From the NCBI GenBank assembly GCA_965656785.1, contig CBFHLY010000016.1:12587-76586 (forward strand): DNA of 64,000 nucleotides, written 5' to 3'. The notes beneath the pieces were generated by a model. The model saw nothing but the letters and a program-made list of their open reading frames with translations. It searched no databases and was not told the origin of the DNA. The translations under genes and the position numbers were made by a program. This document shows, one piece after another, positions 37,680 through 45,671 of the stretch. Position 1 is the first letter of the stretch. Each line of letters begins with the position of its first letter. This DNA is from JALQTD01 sp965656785. GTDB lineage: Bacteria > Bacteroidota > Bacteroidia > Flavobacteriales_D > Sanyastnellaceae.

Positions 37680-37687
37680 CAAAGCTA
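37680..37687 (-). promoter_or_regulatory. -7 promoter element of the fused membrane protein gene
   Basis: The minus strand reads TAGCTTTG followed by CACC and the ATG at 37675, only four bases later, so the mRNA should be leaderless. It lies just beyond the yceI terminator. Confidence 0.45.
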
Positions 37688-37700
37688 ATCCCTTGCCCAC

Positions 37701-37732
37701 AAAAAAGCCCCACCGCGGGATGCGGCAGGGCG
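37701..37732 (-). terminator. Rho-independent terminator after yceI
   Basis: On the minus strand a GC-rich hairpin (GCCC..CCGC, five-base loop, GCGG..GGGC with a two-base internal mismatch) is followed by six T, 20 bases after the YceI stop. It separates the marR-yceI operon from the gene at 37675. Confidence 0.8.
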
Positions 37733-37752
37733 TTCAAAATGAGGGAGGAAAA

Positions 37753-38409
37753 TCAGCTGTTCGCCTTGATGAAGAAGCCCAATTCGAACGTGTCGTCGAT
37801 GGCTTTGTCGCCCAAGTTTTCGAAGAACGAGCCCGAACCGTACTTGATGTCGAACGCGGTGCGGTCCACTTTCATCATGCCGCGGATGTCCATGCTGCCA
37901 TCGGTGTTGTTCGCCGTCACTTCGAAGCTCTGGGGCTGCGTGATGCCCTTGATGGTCAACATGCCCTTCACCGTGCCGCCGATTTCCGAAGGCGTGAAGC
38001 CGTTGATTTCAAACGTGGCGGTCGGGAAGTTCGCCGTGCTGAAGAAGTCATCGCTTTGCAGGTGTCCGAGCAACTTCGCACCGGTTTCGGCGTCCAAGTC
38101 GTTGTTGGTCATCGATGCCATGTCCATGGTGATGGTGCCACCGCTGATGGCGCCCTCCGTCACGCGGAAAGAACCGTTTGCAATGGAAATGTTTCCGCGG
38201 TGCTCTCCCGTGACCTTGCGGCCAATCCAAACGATTTCACTCGCATCAGCCGCGATCGTGTAGTCGCCATCGGCCAAGGTTTTCACCGCAGGGGTGATGG
38301 TTTCGGTAGCTGCGGCTGCCGGTGCTTCGGTTTCGCTGGGGGCGGGAGCGTCGCCGCATGCGGCGAGCACGAGCGCTGCAGAGGCAGCGAGGATCATAAA
38401 TTTGTTCAT
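37753..38409 (-). CDS. YceI family lipoprotein
   Basis: A 218-residue lipoprotein (signal MNKFMILAASAALVLAAC) with an alanine-rich linker and a YceI lipocalin-like barrel: SEIVWIGRKVTGEHRGNISI, GGTITMDMASMTNNDLD, KLLGHLQSDDFFSTANFPTA and TVKGMLTIKGITQPQSFEV. YceI proteins bind amphiphilic or isoprenoid ligands in the periplasm. It lies 12 bases after a MarR regulator gene, a pairing common in Bacteroidota, so it is probably expressed under that repressor. The ligand here is unknown. Confidence 0.92.
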   Translation of the reverse strand: MNKFMILAASAALVLAACGDAPAPSETEAPAAAATETITPAVKTLADGDYTIAADASEIVWIGRKVTGEHRGNISIANGSFRVTEGAISGGTITMDMASMTNNDLDAETGAKLLGHLQSDDFFSTANFPTATFEINGFTPSEIGGTVKGMLTIKGITQPQSFEVTANNTDGSMDIRGMMKVDRTAFDIKYGSGSFFENLGDKAIDDTFELGFFIKANS

Positions 38410-38421
38410 ATGTACGGTTGT

Positions 38422-38898
38422 TTAAAGGATTTCAGTTTCAAGTCGTTTGGTGTGAAAAGCGTCGAAGGCCAGGTTGAGTTGTTGGGCCAAATCAGCGGGC
38501 ACCGCTTCTTCAAACCACAATTCCACCTCCAGCAATTCCGGAGTCGCCGATTCCACGCAATGCAGTCCCGCCGGCGTCAGCGCCACGTCCACGCGCCGCC
38601 GATCTTGCCGAGCCGCTTTTCGCGTGACGAGCCCTTTTGCTCGCAGCTTTTCCACCAATCGGGACGCATTGCTAGCGGGGTCAATCATGCGGCAAGTTAG
38701 GTCATTGAGCGCCATTGGTTGGTTGCCCTGACCACGCAAAATGCGCAGGACATTGTACTGCTCTGGCGTGATGCCCCAAGGCATGAGGCGCCGCTTCTGT
38801 TCCAGATGAATCACGCTACGGGTGTGCATGATGTACAGCATCAGTTTGTGCTGTGCATTGCGGAACTTGTCCGTCTGGAGTGCCGTTTCCAAATGCAT
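38422..38898 (-). CDS. MarR family transcriptional regulator
   Basis: The 158-residue protein has the MarR winged-helix layout: a helical dimerisation N-terminus (RNAQHKLMLYIMHTRSV), WGITPEQYNVLRILRGQGNQ, the recognition-helix region LTCRMIDPASNASRLVEKL, and the wing segment ARQDRRRVDVALTPAGLHC. It would bind a palindromic operator as a dimer and be released by a small ligand. It is first in the marR-yceI operon, and a perfect palindrome (38922-38934) overlaps its own -33 box, so autorepression is likely. Confidence 0.93.
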   Translation of the reverse strand: MHLETALQTDKFRNAQHKLMLYIMHTRSVIHLEQKRRLMPWGITPEQYNVLRILRGQGNQPMALNDLTCRMIDPASNASRLVEKLRAKGLVTRKAARQDRRRVDVALTPAGLHCVESATPELLEVELWFEEAVPADLAQQLNLAFDAFHTKRLETEIL

Positions 38899-38902
38899 GG
38901 CG

Positions 38903-38932
38903 CAAAACTAGCGAATGTCTTTGTTGTATCAA
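38903..38932 (-). promoter_or_regulatory. marR-yceI promoter
   Basis: On the minus strand TTG (38932-38930), a 19-base spacer and TAGTTTTG (38910-38903) make a near-perfect Bacteroidota promoter. The ATG at 38898 follows four bases after the -7 box, implying a leaderless mRNA. Confidence 0.65.
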
Positions 38933-38934
38933 CA
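38922..38934. promoter_or_regulatory. Palindromic operator overlapping the marR -33 box
   Basis: TGTTG-3-CAACA is a perfect inverted repeat of five-base arms. It covers the -33 element of the marR-yceI promoter, where a bound MarR dimer would block polymerase. Assignment to MarR is inferred from position. Confidence 0.55.
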
Positions 38935-38954
38935 TCTAAATAGCGGGGAAATGG

Positions 38955-38979
38955 AAAAGGGACCGAAGTGGCCCCTTTT
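38955..38979 (-). terminator. Terminator at the end of the dcw/yqeY unit
   Basis: The minus strand has AAAAGGG.CC, a five-base loop and GG.CCCTTTT, a nine-pair stem with one mismatch and a four-T run, 14 bases after the YqeY stop. Confidence 0.6.
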
Positions 38980-38992
38980 CAACATGAGCGGC

Positions 38993-39445
38993 TCAGTTCA
39001 GCTTCGCTCGCACGATGCCGGAAATGACCTTGCCATCGGCCTGACCGGCCATCGCGGCCGATGCCAGGCCCATCACCTTGCCCATGTCGGCCATGCTGCT
39101 GGCTCCGGTTTCGGCGATGATGGCTTCTACCTTGGCTTCGATTTGAGCCTCGGTGAGCGCCGTGGGCAGGAAGGCCTCGATGACGGAGGCTTGTGCCCGT
39201 TCTTCCTCTGCGAGGTCGGCTCGGCCCTGCCCATCGTAGAGTTCAGCCGTTTCCATGCGCTGCTTGTACAGTTTACTCAGGATGCCCATGGCGGTGGCGT
39301 CGGGAATGTCTTCACCGCTGCTGCCGTCTTTGGCGGCCTCGAGCATGAGTTTGCTCTTGATGTCGCGCAACGCGGCCAAACGGTCGCGGTCTTTTGCCCG
39401 CATGGCATCCTTGATGCCTTCTGATATGGTGGCGTAAATGGACAT
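38993..39445 (-). CDS. GatB/YqeY domain protein
   Basis: The ATG at 39445 gives 150 residues, matching YqeY: ISEGIKDAMRAKDRDRLAAL at the start, LSKLYKQRMETAELYDGQGR, EEERAQASVIEAFLPTALTE, and MGKVMGLASAAMAGQADGK at the end. YqeY is homologous to the C-terminal tRNA-binding part of GatB; its stand-alone role is uncertain, with proposals in amidation of misacylated tRNA or stress response. It begins one base after the FtsZ stop and closes the division cluster, a common Bacteroidota arrangement. Confidence 0.92.
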   Translation of the reverse strand: MSIYATISEGIKDAMRAKDRDRLAALRDIKSKLMLEAAKDGSSGEDIPDATAMGILSKLYKQRMETAELYDGQGRADLAEEERAQASVIEAFLPTALTEAQIEAKVEAIIAETGASSMADMGKVMGLASAAMAGQADGKVISGIVRAKLN

Positions 39446-39446
39446 G

Positions 39447-41117
39447 TCAGTCAACTTGATCGGAGAGGAATCCGTTGGGGGTGAAGGTCGTGAACGTGTT
39501 GCCTTCCTCGTCCTCTTCAGCATGAAGGGTCAAGTTGGAGAGGGTCCGTGCGTTGGATGGGGGTACGTCGTCCAGTTGAATTTGGCGACGGCGGTAGGCC
39601 GGCTCGTCTTCGAGGGCCTTCAATTCACCGGGCGTCTTCAGTCGTTTGTTGAGCGCGGCCAAACGCCGTGTGCGATCCAATTGACGTTCCTGCGTGTCCG
39701 TTGCCAGTTGGTGCGGGCGCACATCGGGTGCATCGCTGTTGACGTGGTGGATGATGAATTGGGTGGTGTCGCTCGGAAGTTCATTCACCGGCTCCGAAGG
39801 CGGTGGTGCGGGGTGGTGCTCTTCGTTTTCCGTTTCCTCCATGTTCAGGGTGAGGCGAACGGTGGTTTCCGTCGGGCTTTCCGGTTCAGGTGCTGAGAAC
39901 AGGGTCGGGGTTTTCTCCGGAGCGGGTGCGCTCTGGACTTCCTTCAATTCCCAGTTCAATGCGTTTTCCTCATCCGGGCGCGTGACCGGCGGTTGCGGCG
40001 CTTCGTCCATGGCCGCGCGATTCAACGGAGCGTTCCATTCGTGCAGGCGCTCCTGCTGCTTCGGTTGGGGTGCGGGTGCGACCGGTTCGGCCTGCGCTTG
40101 AGGGGGCATGCCGCTTCCGAGCCAATGCTTCGTCTCTTCCTTCGGTAGGTCGCCGTCATCGAGGCCTTGGAAGCCGGTCGCAATGACCGTCACCGAGATG
40201 TCCTCGCCCAGGTTGGCGTCGATGCCATAACCCCAAATGACTTCCGCGCTTTGGCCAGCAGCATCCTGGATGTAATCGGTGATTTCCATGGCCTCGTCCA
40301 GCAGGATTTCGTCCTTGCTGAACGTGATGTTGAGCAACACATAGCGCGCTCCCGTGATGTCGTGGTCGTTCAGCAACGGCGATTCGAGTGCCTCGCGGAC
40401 CGCCTTCTCGGCCCGGCCCTCGCCGGAAGCCTTTCCCGAACCCATGATGGCCCGGCCGGATTCGCGCATGACGGTGTTGACGTCGTTCATGTCGACGTTG
40501 ATTTCGCCCGTCAACGTGATGACCTCGGCAATTCCTTTCGCCGCAGTGCACAGCACCTCATCCGCATTCGTGAATGCCTCCCGGATGGTCAAGCCGCTGT
40601 ACAATTCGCGCAACTTGTCGTTGCGAATGATGAGCAGGGTATCGACAGCGTTCCGCATTTCTTCGAGGCCCATCTTCGCTTGATCCGAACGCCGGCGCCC
40701 TTCGAACTTGAACGGAATGGTGACGATGCCCACCGTCAAGATGCCCAATTCTTTCGCCGCTTTCGCGATGATGGGGGCCGCTCCGGTTCCCGTACCGCCG
40801 CCCATGCCCGCCGTGACGAACACCATGCGGGTGCCTTGGTTGAGCAGGTCCTTGATTTCGTCGATGCTCTCAATGGCCGCGTTTCGGCCGACTTCGGGCT
40901 GCGATCCGGCTCCTTGTCCTTCGGTCAGGGTTTTACCGAGCTGAATTTTTTGTTCGACGGGGCTCGCGTCGAGGGCTTGCGCGTCCGTGTTGCATACGAT
41001 GAAGTCCACGCCTTGGATGCCGCGTTCGTGCATCGTGTTCACAGCGTTGGATCCTCCGCCACCGACTCCGATGACCTTGATGGGTTTTTGTGAAATGCTC
41101 ATGTTCGTTGGATTCAT
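39447..41117 (-). CDS. ftsZ: Cell division GTPase FtsZ
   Basis: The tubulin-like protein polymerises with GTP into the Z ring at midcell. The N-terminal core is complete: IKVIGVGGGGSNAVNTM, the tubulin signature FVTAGMGGGTGTGAAPIIA near residue 107, FKFEGRRRSDQAKMGLEEMR and NITFSKDEILLDEAMEI. At 556 residues it is longer than the ~390 of enterobacteria because of a ~210-residue proline/acid-rich linker. The end, FTPNGFLSDQVD, is the Bacteroidota-type C-terminal peptide thought to bind FtsA. The ATG overlaps the FtsA stop by four bases; an internal ATG at 41102 is also possible. Confidence 0.98.
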   Translation of the reverse strand: MNPTNMSISQKPIKVIGVGGGGSNAVNTMHERGIQGVDFIVCNTDAQALDASPVEQKIQLGKTLTEGQGAGSQPEVGRNAAIESIDEIKDLLNQGTRMVFVTAGMGGGTGTGAAPIIAKAAKELGILTVGIVTIPFKFEGRRRSDQAKMGLEEMRNAVDTLLIIRNDKLRELYSGLTIREAFTNADEVLCTAAKGIAEVITLTGEINVDMNDVNTVMRESGRAIMGSGKASGEGRAEKAVREALESPLLNDHDITGARYVLLNITFSKDEILLDEAMEITDYIQDAAGQSAEVIWGYGIDANLGEDISVTVIATGFQGLDDGDLPKEETKHWLGSGMPPQAQAEPVAPAPQPKQQERLHEWNAPLNRAAMDEAPQPPVTRPDEENALNWELKEVQSAPAPEKTPTLFSAPEPESPTETTVRLTLNMEETENEEHHPAPPPSEPVNELPSDTTQFIIHHVNSDAPDVRPHQLATDTQERQLDRTRRLAALNKRLKTPGELKALEDEPAYRRRQIQLDDVPPSNARTLSNLTLHAEEDEEGNTFTTFTPNGFLSDQVD

Positions 41118-42418
41118 TCAATGATGTCGTCATCCGCCTCAAAGAAGTCCTTGATTTTGGACATGAAGCGGCTCTTGAAGCCGAGGTCGCGGCTGTGCTC
41201 TTCCGGTTGCTTTTCTTCTTCGAGCACCGAGGGGTCCGTGACCTTCTCGCTTTCTTCGTAACCTTTTAAGACCAAACCCACGCCCGTCGAGAAGGAGGGC
41301 GACGTCAGGGTTTCGTCGGGCAGTTCGGCGAGGTGTTCGTTCGGATAGCCCGTGCGGCAGGAAATGCCGGTGTGGTATTCGAACAGCTGGGCGACGTGCT
41401 TCAACAAGGCCCCGCCACCGGTGAGCACGATGCCTCCTACGAGGTCCGCTTCGTGCCCGGAGTTCTTGATTTCGTAATGGATGAGCTCGATGATTTCCAT
41501 CATGCGGGCTTCGATGATGGCCGCGAGGTTGCGGCGGCTGATTTCGCGGGGTGGACGGCCGCGCAATCCGGGGATGCAGACGATTTCGTTGTCCTTCATC
41601 TTCGTGGCAATGGCCGAGCCAAACGTTTGTTTCAGCTTCTCCGCCTGCCGGACCATGATCGAACAGCCCTTCCGAATGTCCTCAGTCACGATGTTGCCCC
41701 CCATGGCGATGACCGCGGTGTGGCGGATGACGTGGTCCTGGAAAATGGCGATGTCGGTCGTTCCGCCGCCGATGTCCACCAACGCCACTCCCGCTTCGAG
41801 CTCGTCTTCGTGCAGGACGGCGGCCGAAGAAGCCAACGGCTCAAGGATGAGTTGGTCCACCTCCAGTTCCGCAATGTCGATGCACCGGAAGATGTTCGAA
41901 ATGGCGTTGACCTGCCCCGTGATGACGTGGAACATGGCTTCCAAGCGGATGCCGTTCATGCCGATGGGCTCCTTGATGCCGGGCTCCCCGTCGACCGTAT
42001 ACTCTTGCGGCATCACGTGAATGATTTCCTCCCCGGGAGCATTCACGTAGTCCTTTTGTTGCTTTATGAGCAAATCGATGTCCGCTTGGCTGATTTCCTG
42101 CAGTCCGTTGCTTCGGGTGATCATCCCGTTGCGTTGGTGGCTGCGGATGTGTTGCCCCGCGATGCCCACGTTCACGCGCTTGATGGTGACCCCCGAGTTC
42201 CGCTCCGCTTCGTCCACTGCGCGGCGGATGCTATCGACCGTTTGCTGGATGTTGGAAACCACGCCGCGCTTGACGCCGAGCGATTCACTCCGGCCCGAGC
42301 CGAGGATGACCACCTTGCCGTGTTCGTTGAGCTGGCCGACGAAGCAGGCAATTTTCGTAGTACCGATGTCCAATCCGACGATGATGTCGTTGGGGCCGAC
42401 GTTGGGGTTTGTGGGCAT
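41114..42418 (-). CDS. ftsA: Cell division actin-like ATPase FtsA
   Basis: From the ATG at 42418 the protein has 434 residues and anchors FtsZ to the membrane. It shows the actin-fold phosphate loops IVGLDIGTTKIACFVG and VALVDIGGGTTDIAIF, the FtsA-specific 1C domain region with ISQADIDLLIKQQKDY, and GGIVLTGGGALLKHVAQLFE. A C-terminal amphipathic helix (FKSRFMSKIKDFFEADDD) is the expected membrane-targeting segment. It lies 11 bases after ftsQ and overlaps ftsZ by four bases. Confidence 0.97.
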   Translation of the reverse strand: MPTNPNVGPNDIIVGLDIGTTKIACFVGQLNEHGKVVILGSGRSESLGVKRGVVSNIQQTVDSIRRAVDEAERNSGVTIKRVNVGIAGQHIRSHQRNGMITRSNGLQEISQADIDLLIKQQKDYVNAPGEEIIHVMPQEYTVDGEPGIKEPIGMNGIRLEAMFHVITGQVNAISNIFRCIDIAELEVDQLILEPLASSAAVLHEDELEAGVALVDIGGGTTDIAIFQDHVIRHTAVIAMGGNIVTEDIRKGCSIMVRQAEKLKQTFGSAIATKMKDNEIVCIPGLRGRPPREISRRNLAAIIEARMMEIIELIHYEIKNSGHEADLVGGIVLTGGGALLKHVAQLFEYHTGISCRTGYPNEHLAELPDETLTSPSFSTGVGLVLKGYEESEKVTDPSVLEEEKQPEEHSRDLGFKSRFMSKIKDFFEADDDIIE

Positions 42419-42429
42419 GTTGATGGGGT

Positions 42430-43164
42430 TCAGTAGTGACGCTGAGCAACGATTTGACCTTCGTATTTCAGCGAGATTTTTTTGTAATCGTTCAGGTTGC
42501 CGCGGGCAATTTGCTCGCGGTAGAAGGCATCGAGGTGAATCAGGTTTTGGCTGAGGTGGGCCAAATCCCCCAGCTGAATCCGCGCCCCACCGAGGCGGGG
42601 AAGGAGCTCCACAGTCGCTCCGCGGACGACCAGTCCGTCGGTGAAGGCCCGCCATTGCGCCGATTGCACCAACCGCTCGGCGAAGGCAAAGCCCAAATCC
42701 GCTTCCACTTCGGTCTCGGCATGGATCACGGGAACCCGCGCCGTGAACACGGAACTCAAGGGCATCGTTTCACCCGCTTCGTCGAAGTACACGTCGGCGG
42801 CGCTTCCGCCGCGGTGCCAGCGGGCCACCGGCCGACGTTGGGTCACGTGCACGTGCAACGTCCGATCGAGCCCAGGATACACTTCCACGTCGCGCACAGC
42901 GGGCAACGCTTCCCGCACCCACGACTCCACTTCCGCGAGGGAAACGTCGGCATAAAACGTCCCGCGGATCGAGTCGTGGACCGCGATGGCATTCCGAACG
43001 CTCTCGCCATCGACAAGGTACATGCCGTCCACTTCTTCCACGGCCACCGCCAAATCCACGTAGCGCAGGCCCTCCCGCTCCACGCGCGCAAAACCCACGA
43101 GCACAACGGAGCCGCTGAGCAGCAGCACGGAAAGGCTGACGTGAAGGATGCGACGGAGTTTCAT
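42430..43164 (-). CDS. ftsQ: Cell division protein FtsQ/DivIB
   Basis: A 244-residue bitopic protein with one N-terminal membrane span (ILHVSLSVLLLSGSVVLVGF) and a periplasmic POTRA-like region (ALPAVRDVEVYPGLDRTLHV, then TQRRPVARW), followed by the beta domain (GGARIQLGDLAHLSQNLIHL). It links early and late division proteins (FtsB/FtsL). Sequence conservation is low, as usual, but size, topology and position between murC and ftsA support the call. It overlaps murC by four bases. Confidence 0.88.
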   Translation of the reverse strand: MKLRRILHVSLSVLLLSGSVVLVGFARVEREGLRYVDLAVAVEEVDGMYLVDGESVRNAIAVHDSIRGTFYADVSLAEVESWVREALPAVRDVEVYPGLDRTLHVHVTQRRPVARWHRGGSAADVYFDEAGETMPLSSVFTARVPVIHAETEVEADLGFAFAERLVQSAQWRAFTDGLVVRGATVELLPRLGGARIQLGDLAHLSQNLIHLDAFYREQIARGNLNDYKKISLKYEGQIVAQRHY

Positions 43165-44552
43165 GCGTTTGTGTCAGTTGAGGGCTTGCCCGATGCGTTC
43201 AACAGCCATTGAGTCAACGGATTAACCAATCGGTCAATGTCGCCCGCGCCCAAGGTCAAAACCACATCGCGCGGCATCCCTTTCAAACAATCGAATATCC
43301 GTTCTGCAGGCGCGAGTTCTTTGACCGGCCCGGATATCTTATCAAATAACGATTGTGAATCCACACCTGGAATCGGTGCTTCCCGAGCGGGGTAAATGGG
43401 CATCAGGATCAGGGCGTCGAGCGTGGAAAGCACCTGCGCAAACCCGTCGAGGTGGTCGCGGGTGCGCGAGAACAGGTGGGGCTGGAAGATGCCCGTCAGC
43501 GGTTTGTCTGGATGGGCCGAACGCGCCGCCTCGAGTGCGCAGCGCAGTTCTTCCGGGTGGTGCGCGTAGTCGTCGATGTACACGGTTTCAGGTCCGCGGA
43601 GGTGGTACTGGAATCGGCGGCGCACGCCTTGGAATGCCGCGAGCCGTGCGCGCAGTTCGGCGGGTTCGAGCCCTGCTTCAAGGGCCAGGCCGCATGCCGC
43701 CACCGCGTTTTCCAGGTTGTGCAGCCCGGGCATGGGCAGCACGAGGTCCGCAACTTCCGGACCGTCTGGACGGACCAAGGTGAACCGCGTTTGCGCCCCG
43801 TGCCGCTCCACGTGGGTCGCCCGCAGTGCACCCGCGTCGATGCCGTAGGGGGTCACCGGGACGCGGGGGTGGAGGCGTCCGGTCAGGGAGTGGTGGAGGA
43901 GAAGGGTGCGCTGGATTTGGCCTGTAAACGACTGAAATCCAGCGATGAACTGCTCGGCATCGCCGTAGATGTCCAAGTGGTCCAGGTCCAGGCTCGTCAC
44001 CACGGCGTGTGTGGGGTGCAGGTGCAAGAAACTCCGGTCGAATTCATCGGCTTCCACCACGGTCCACGCGGCTTCCGGGGTGAGGTGCAGGTTGCTGCCC
44101 GTTGCCGCGGCCAGTCCCCCGAGGAAGGCGTTGCATCGGTCGGCGAGGAGGTGGGCGAGGAGGGTCGTGGTCGTCGTTTTTCCGTGGGTCCCGGCCACCG
44201 CGAGGGTCGGGTGGTTGCGCGTGATGGCTCCGAGGAGGGCGCTGCGTTTGTGCAGGGTTCCGCTTGCTTCAAGGTGCATGCGCAAGGCCAAATCCATCGG
44301 CACCGCGGGCGTGTATACGCACAGCACCTCCGCCGCGTTCCAACCGCTCGGGAAGGCTCCCAGGGTCGGGTCGTGCGAAACCGCAATGCCCTCGTCCACC
44401 AGCGCGTTCGTCAACGGTGTTGCCGTGCGGTCGTACCCGGCAACGTGCCAGCCCTCGGACTTCAGGTAGCGCGCAAGGGCACTCATGCCGATGCCGCCGA
44501 TGCCGAGGAAAAACGCACGGCCGGGAGCGCTGAGGTCGATGCGCGAGCTCAT
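43161..44552 (-). CDS. murC: UDP-N-acetylmuramate--L-alanine ligase
   Basis: This 463-residue cytosolic ligase attaches the first residue, L-Ala, to UDP-MurNAc with ATP. The motifs are the Rossmann start RAFFLGIGGIGMSALARYL, the ATP loop LAVAGTHGKTTTTTLLAH, VVEADEFDRSFLHL, GLHNLENAVAA and the C-terminal YIDDYAHHPEEL. The long in-frame extension upstream is the shadow of murG; the ATG at 44552 overlaps the murG stop by four bases. Confidence 0.97.
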   Translation of the reverse strand: MSSRIDLSAPGRAFFLGIGGIGMSALARYLKSEGWHVAGYDRTATPLTNALVDEGIAVSHDPTLGAFPSGWNAAEVLCVYTPAVPMDLALRMHLEASGTLHKRSALLGAITRNHPTLAVAGTHGKTTTTTLLAHLLADRCNAFLGGLAAATGSNLHLTPEAAWTVVEADEFDRSFLHLHPTHAVVTSLDLDHLDIYGDAEQFIAGFQSFTGQIQRTLLLHHSLTGRLHPRVPVTPYGIDAGALRATHVERHGAQTRFTLVRPDGPEVADLVLPMPGLHNLENAVAACGLALEAGLEPAELRARLAAFQGVRRRFQYHLRGPETVYIDDYAHHPEELRCALEAARSAHPDKPLTGIFQPHLFSRTRDHLDGFAQVLSTLDALILMPIYPAREAPIPGVDSQSLFDKISGPVKELAPAERIFDCLKGMPRDVVLTLGAGDIDRLVNPLTQWLLNASGKPSTDTNA

Positions 44553-45664
44553 GAATGGGCGACGAGGGCTTCGATTTCGTCCACTACCCGCGCTGCCGCA
44601 TCCGGCCGCGCCGCCGCCCGCAATTCCTCCCGCATGGCCGCTCCGCGTTCGGGCGAGGCCAACAAATCGCGCACCACCGCACCGAGCTGCTCCACGACGA
44701 AGCGGTCTTCGAGGAGCACCGCGCCGCCTCGATCGCTCAAGGATCGCGCGTTGCGGGTTTGGTGATCTTCGGCCACCACGGGCGAGGGCACGAGGATGGC
44801 CGGCTTGCCCACCAAGGCCAATTCCGCCAACGACATCGCCCCCGCTCGGCTGGCGATGACGTCCGCCGCCGCGTAGGCGAGGTCCATGCGGTCGATGAAT
44901 CCTTTGCACACCACGTCCTCCCGCCCCTTCGCCCAGGCTTCCGATTCGGCCGCATAACGGGCGCCGCACTGCCAGAGGATTTGGTAGGGCAGGCTTTCGG
45001 CGCCTTCAACGATCGCTCGCACGGCGGCGTTCATGGAAGCGGCCCCGAGGCTCCCGCCCATCACGAACACCACGGGCCGATCGGGCTGCAGTCCCAACGC
45101 GGTACGCGCCGCGGCCGGATCGTCTCCGCGGCTCACGCTGTCCACCACGTGTTGCCTCAACGGATTGCCCGTCAACACGATGTGCTCGGCCGGAAACCAC
45201 CGATCCAGCCCAGGGAATCCCGCACAAATGCGCTGCACGTGGCCCGCGAGGATGCGGTTCGTGATGCCGGGAAAGGAGTTCTGTTCTTGAATGAGCGTGG
45301 GGATGCCCTTCCGCGCGGCGCGATGGAGCAGCGGCCCGGAGGCGAATCCCCCCACGCCGATTGCCACCTGCGGCCGGTATTTCCGCAACAACCCGCCCGC
45401 CTTCCACAGGCTGCTCACCAATTTGAAGGGAAAGGCCAAATTCCGCCTGCTCTTCCAGCTCCGGTCCACCCCCGAAATCCACAACCCCTCAATGGGGTAC
45501 CCCGCCGCTGGCACCCTTTCCATCTCCATGCGCCCGAGCGCCCCCACGAACTGGATGGCGCAATCCGGGTGCCGGCGGCGGATTTCGTCGGCGATGGCGA
45601 GGGCGGGGTGGATGTGCCCCCCCGTGCCTCCGCCGGAAATGATGATGCGTTCGAGTTTCACCAT
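44549..45664 (-). CDS. murG: UDP-GlcNAc:undecaprenyl-PP-MurNAc-pentapeptide GlcNAc transferase
   Basis: A 371-residue GT-B enzyme acting at the inner face of the membrane to convert lipid I to lipid II. The glycine loop IISGGGTGGHIHPALAIADE, ATGVGGFASGPLLHRAA-like loop (GVGGFASGP), QEQNSFPGITNRILA, VFVMGGSLGAASMN and SRAGAMSLAELALVGKPAIL are all diagnostic. It is coupled to murC by a four-base overlap and follows ftsW after seven bases. Confidence 0.97.
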   Translation of the reverse strand: MVKLERIIISGGGTGGHIHPALAIADEIRRRHPDCAIQFVGALGRMEMERVPAAGYPIEGLWISGVDRSWKSRRNLAFPFKLVSSLWKAGGLLRKYRPQVAIGVGGFASGPLLHRAARKGIPTLIQEQNSFPGITNRILAGHVQRICAGFPGLDRWFPAEHIVLTGNPLRQHVVDSVSRGDDPAAARTALGLQPDRPVVFVMGGSLGAASMNAAVRAIVEGAESLPYQILWQCGARYAAESEAWAKGREDVVCKGFIDRMDLAYAAADVIASRAGAMSLAELALVGKPAILVPSPVVAEDHQTRNARSLSDRGGAVLLEDRFVVEQLGAVVRDLLASPERGAAMREELRAAARPDAAARVVDEIEALVAHS

Positions 45665-45671
45665 GCGGAAG

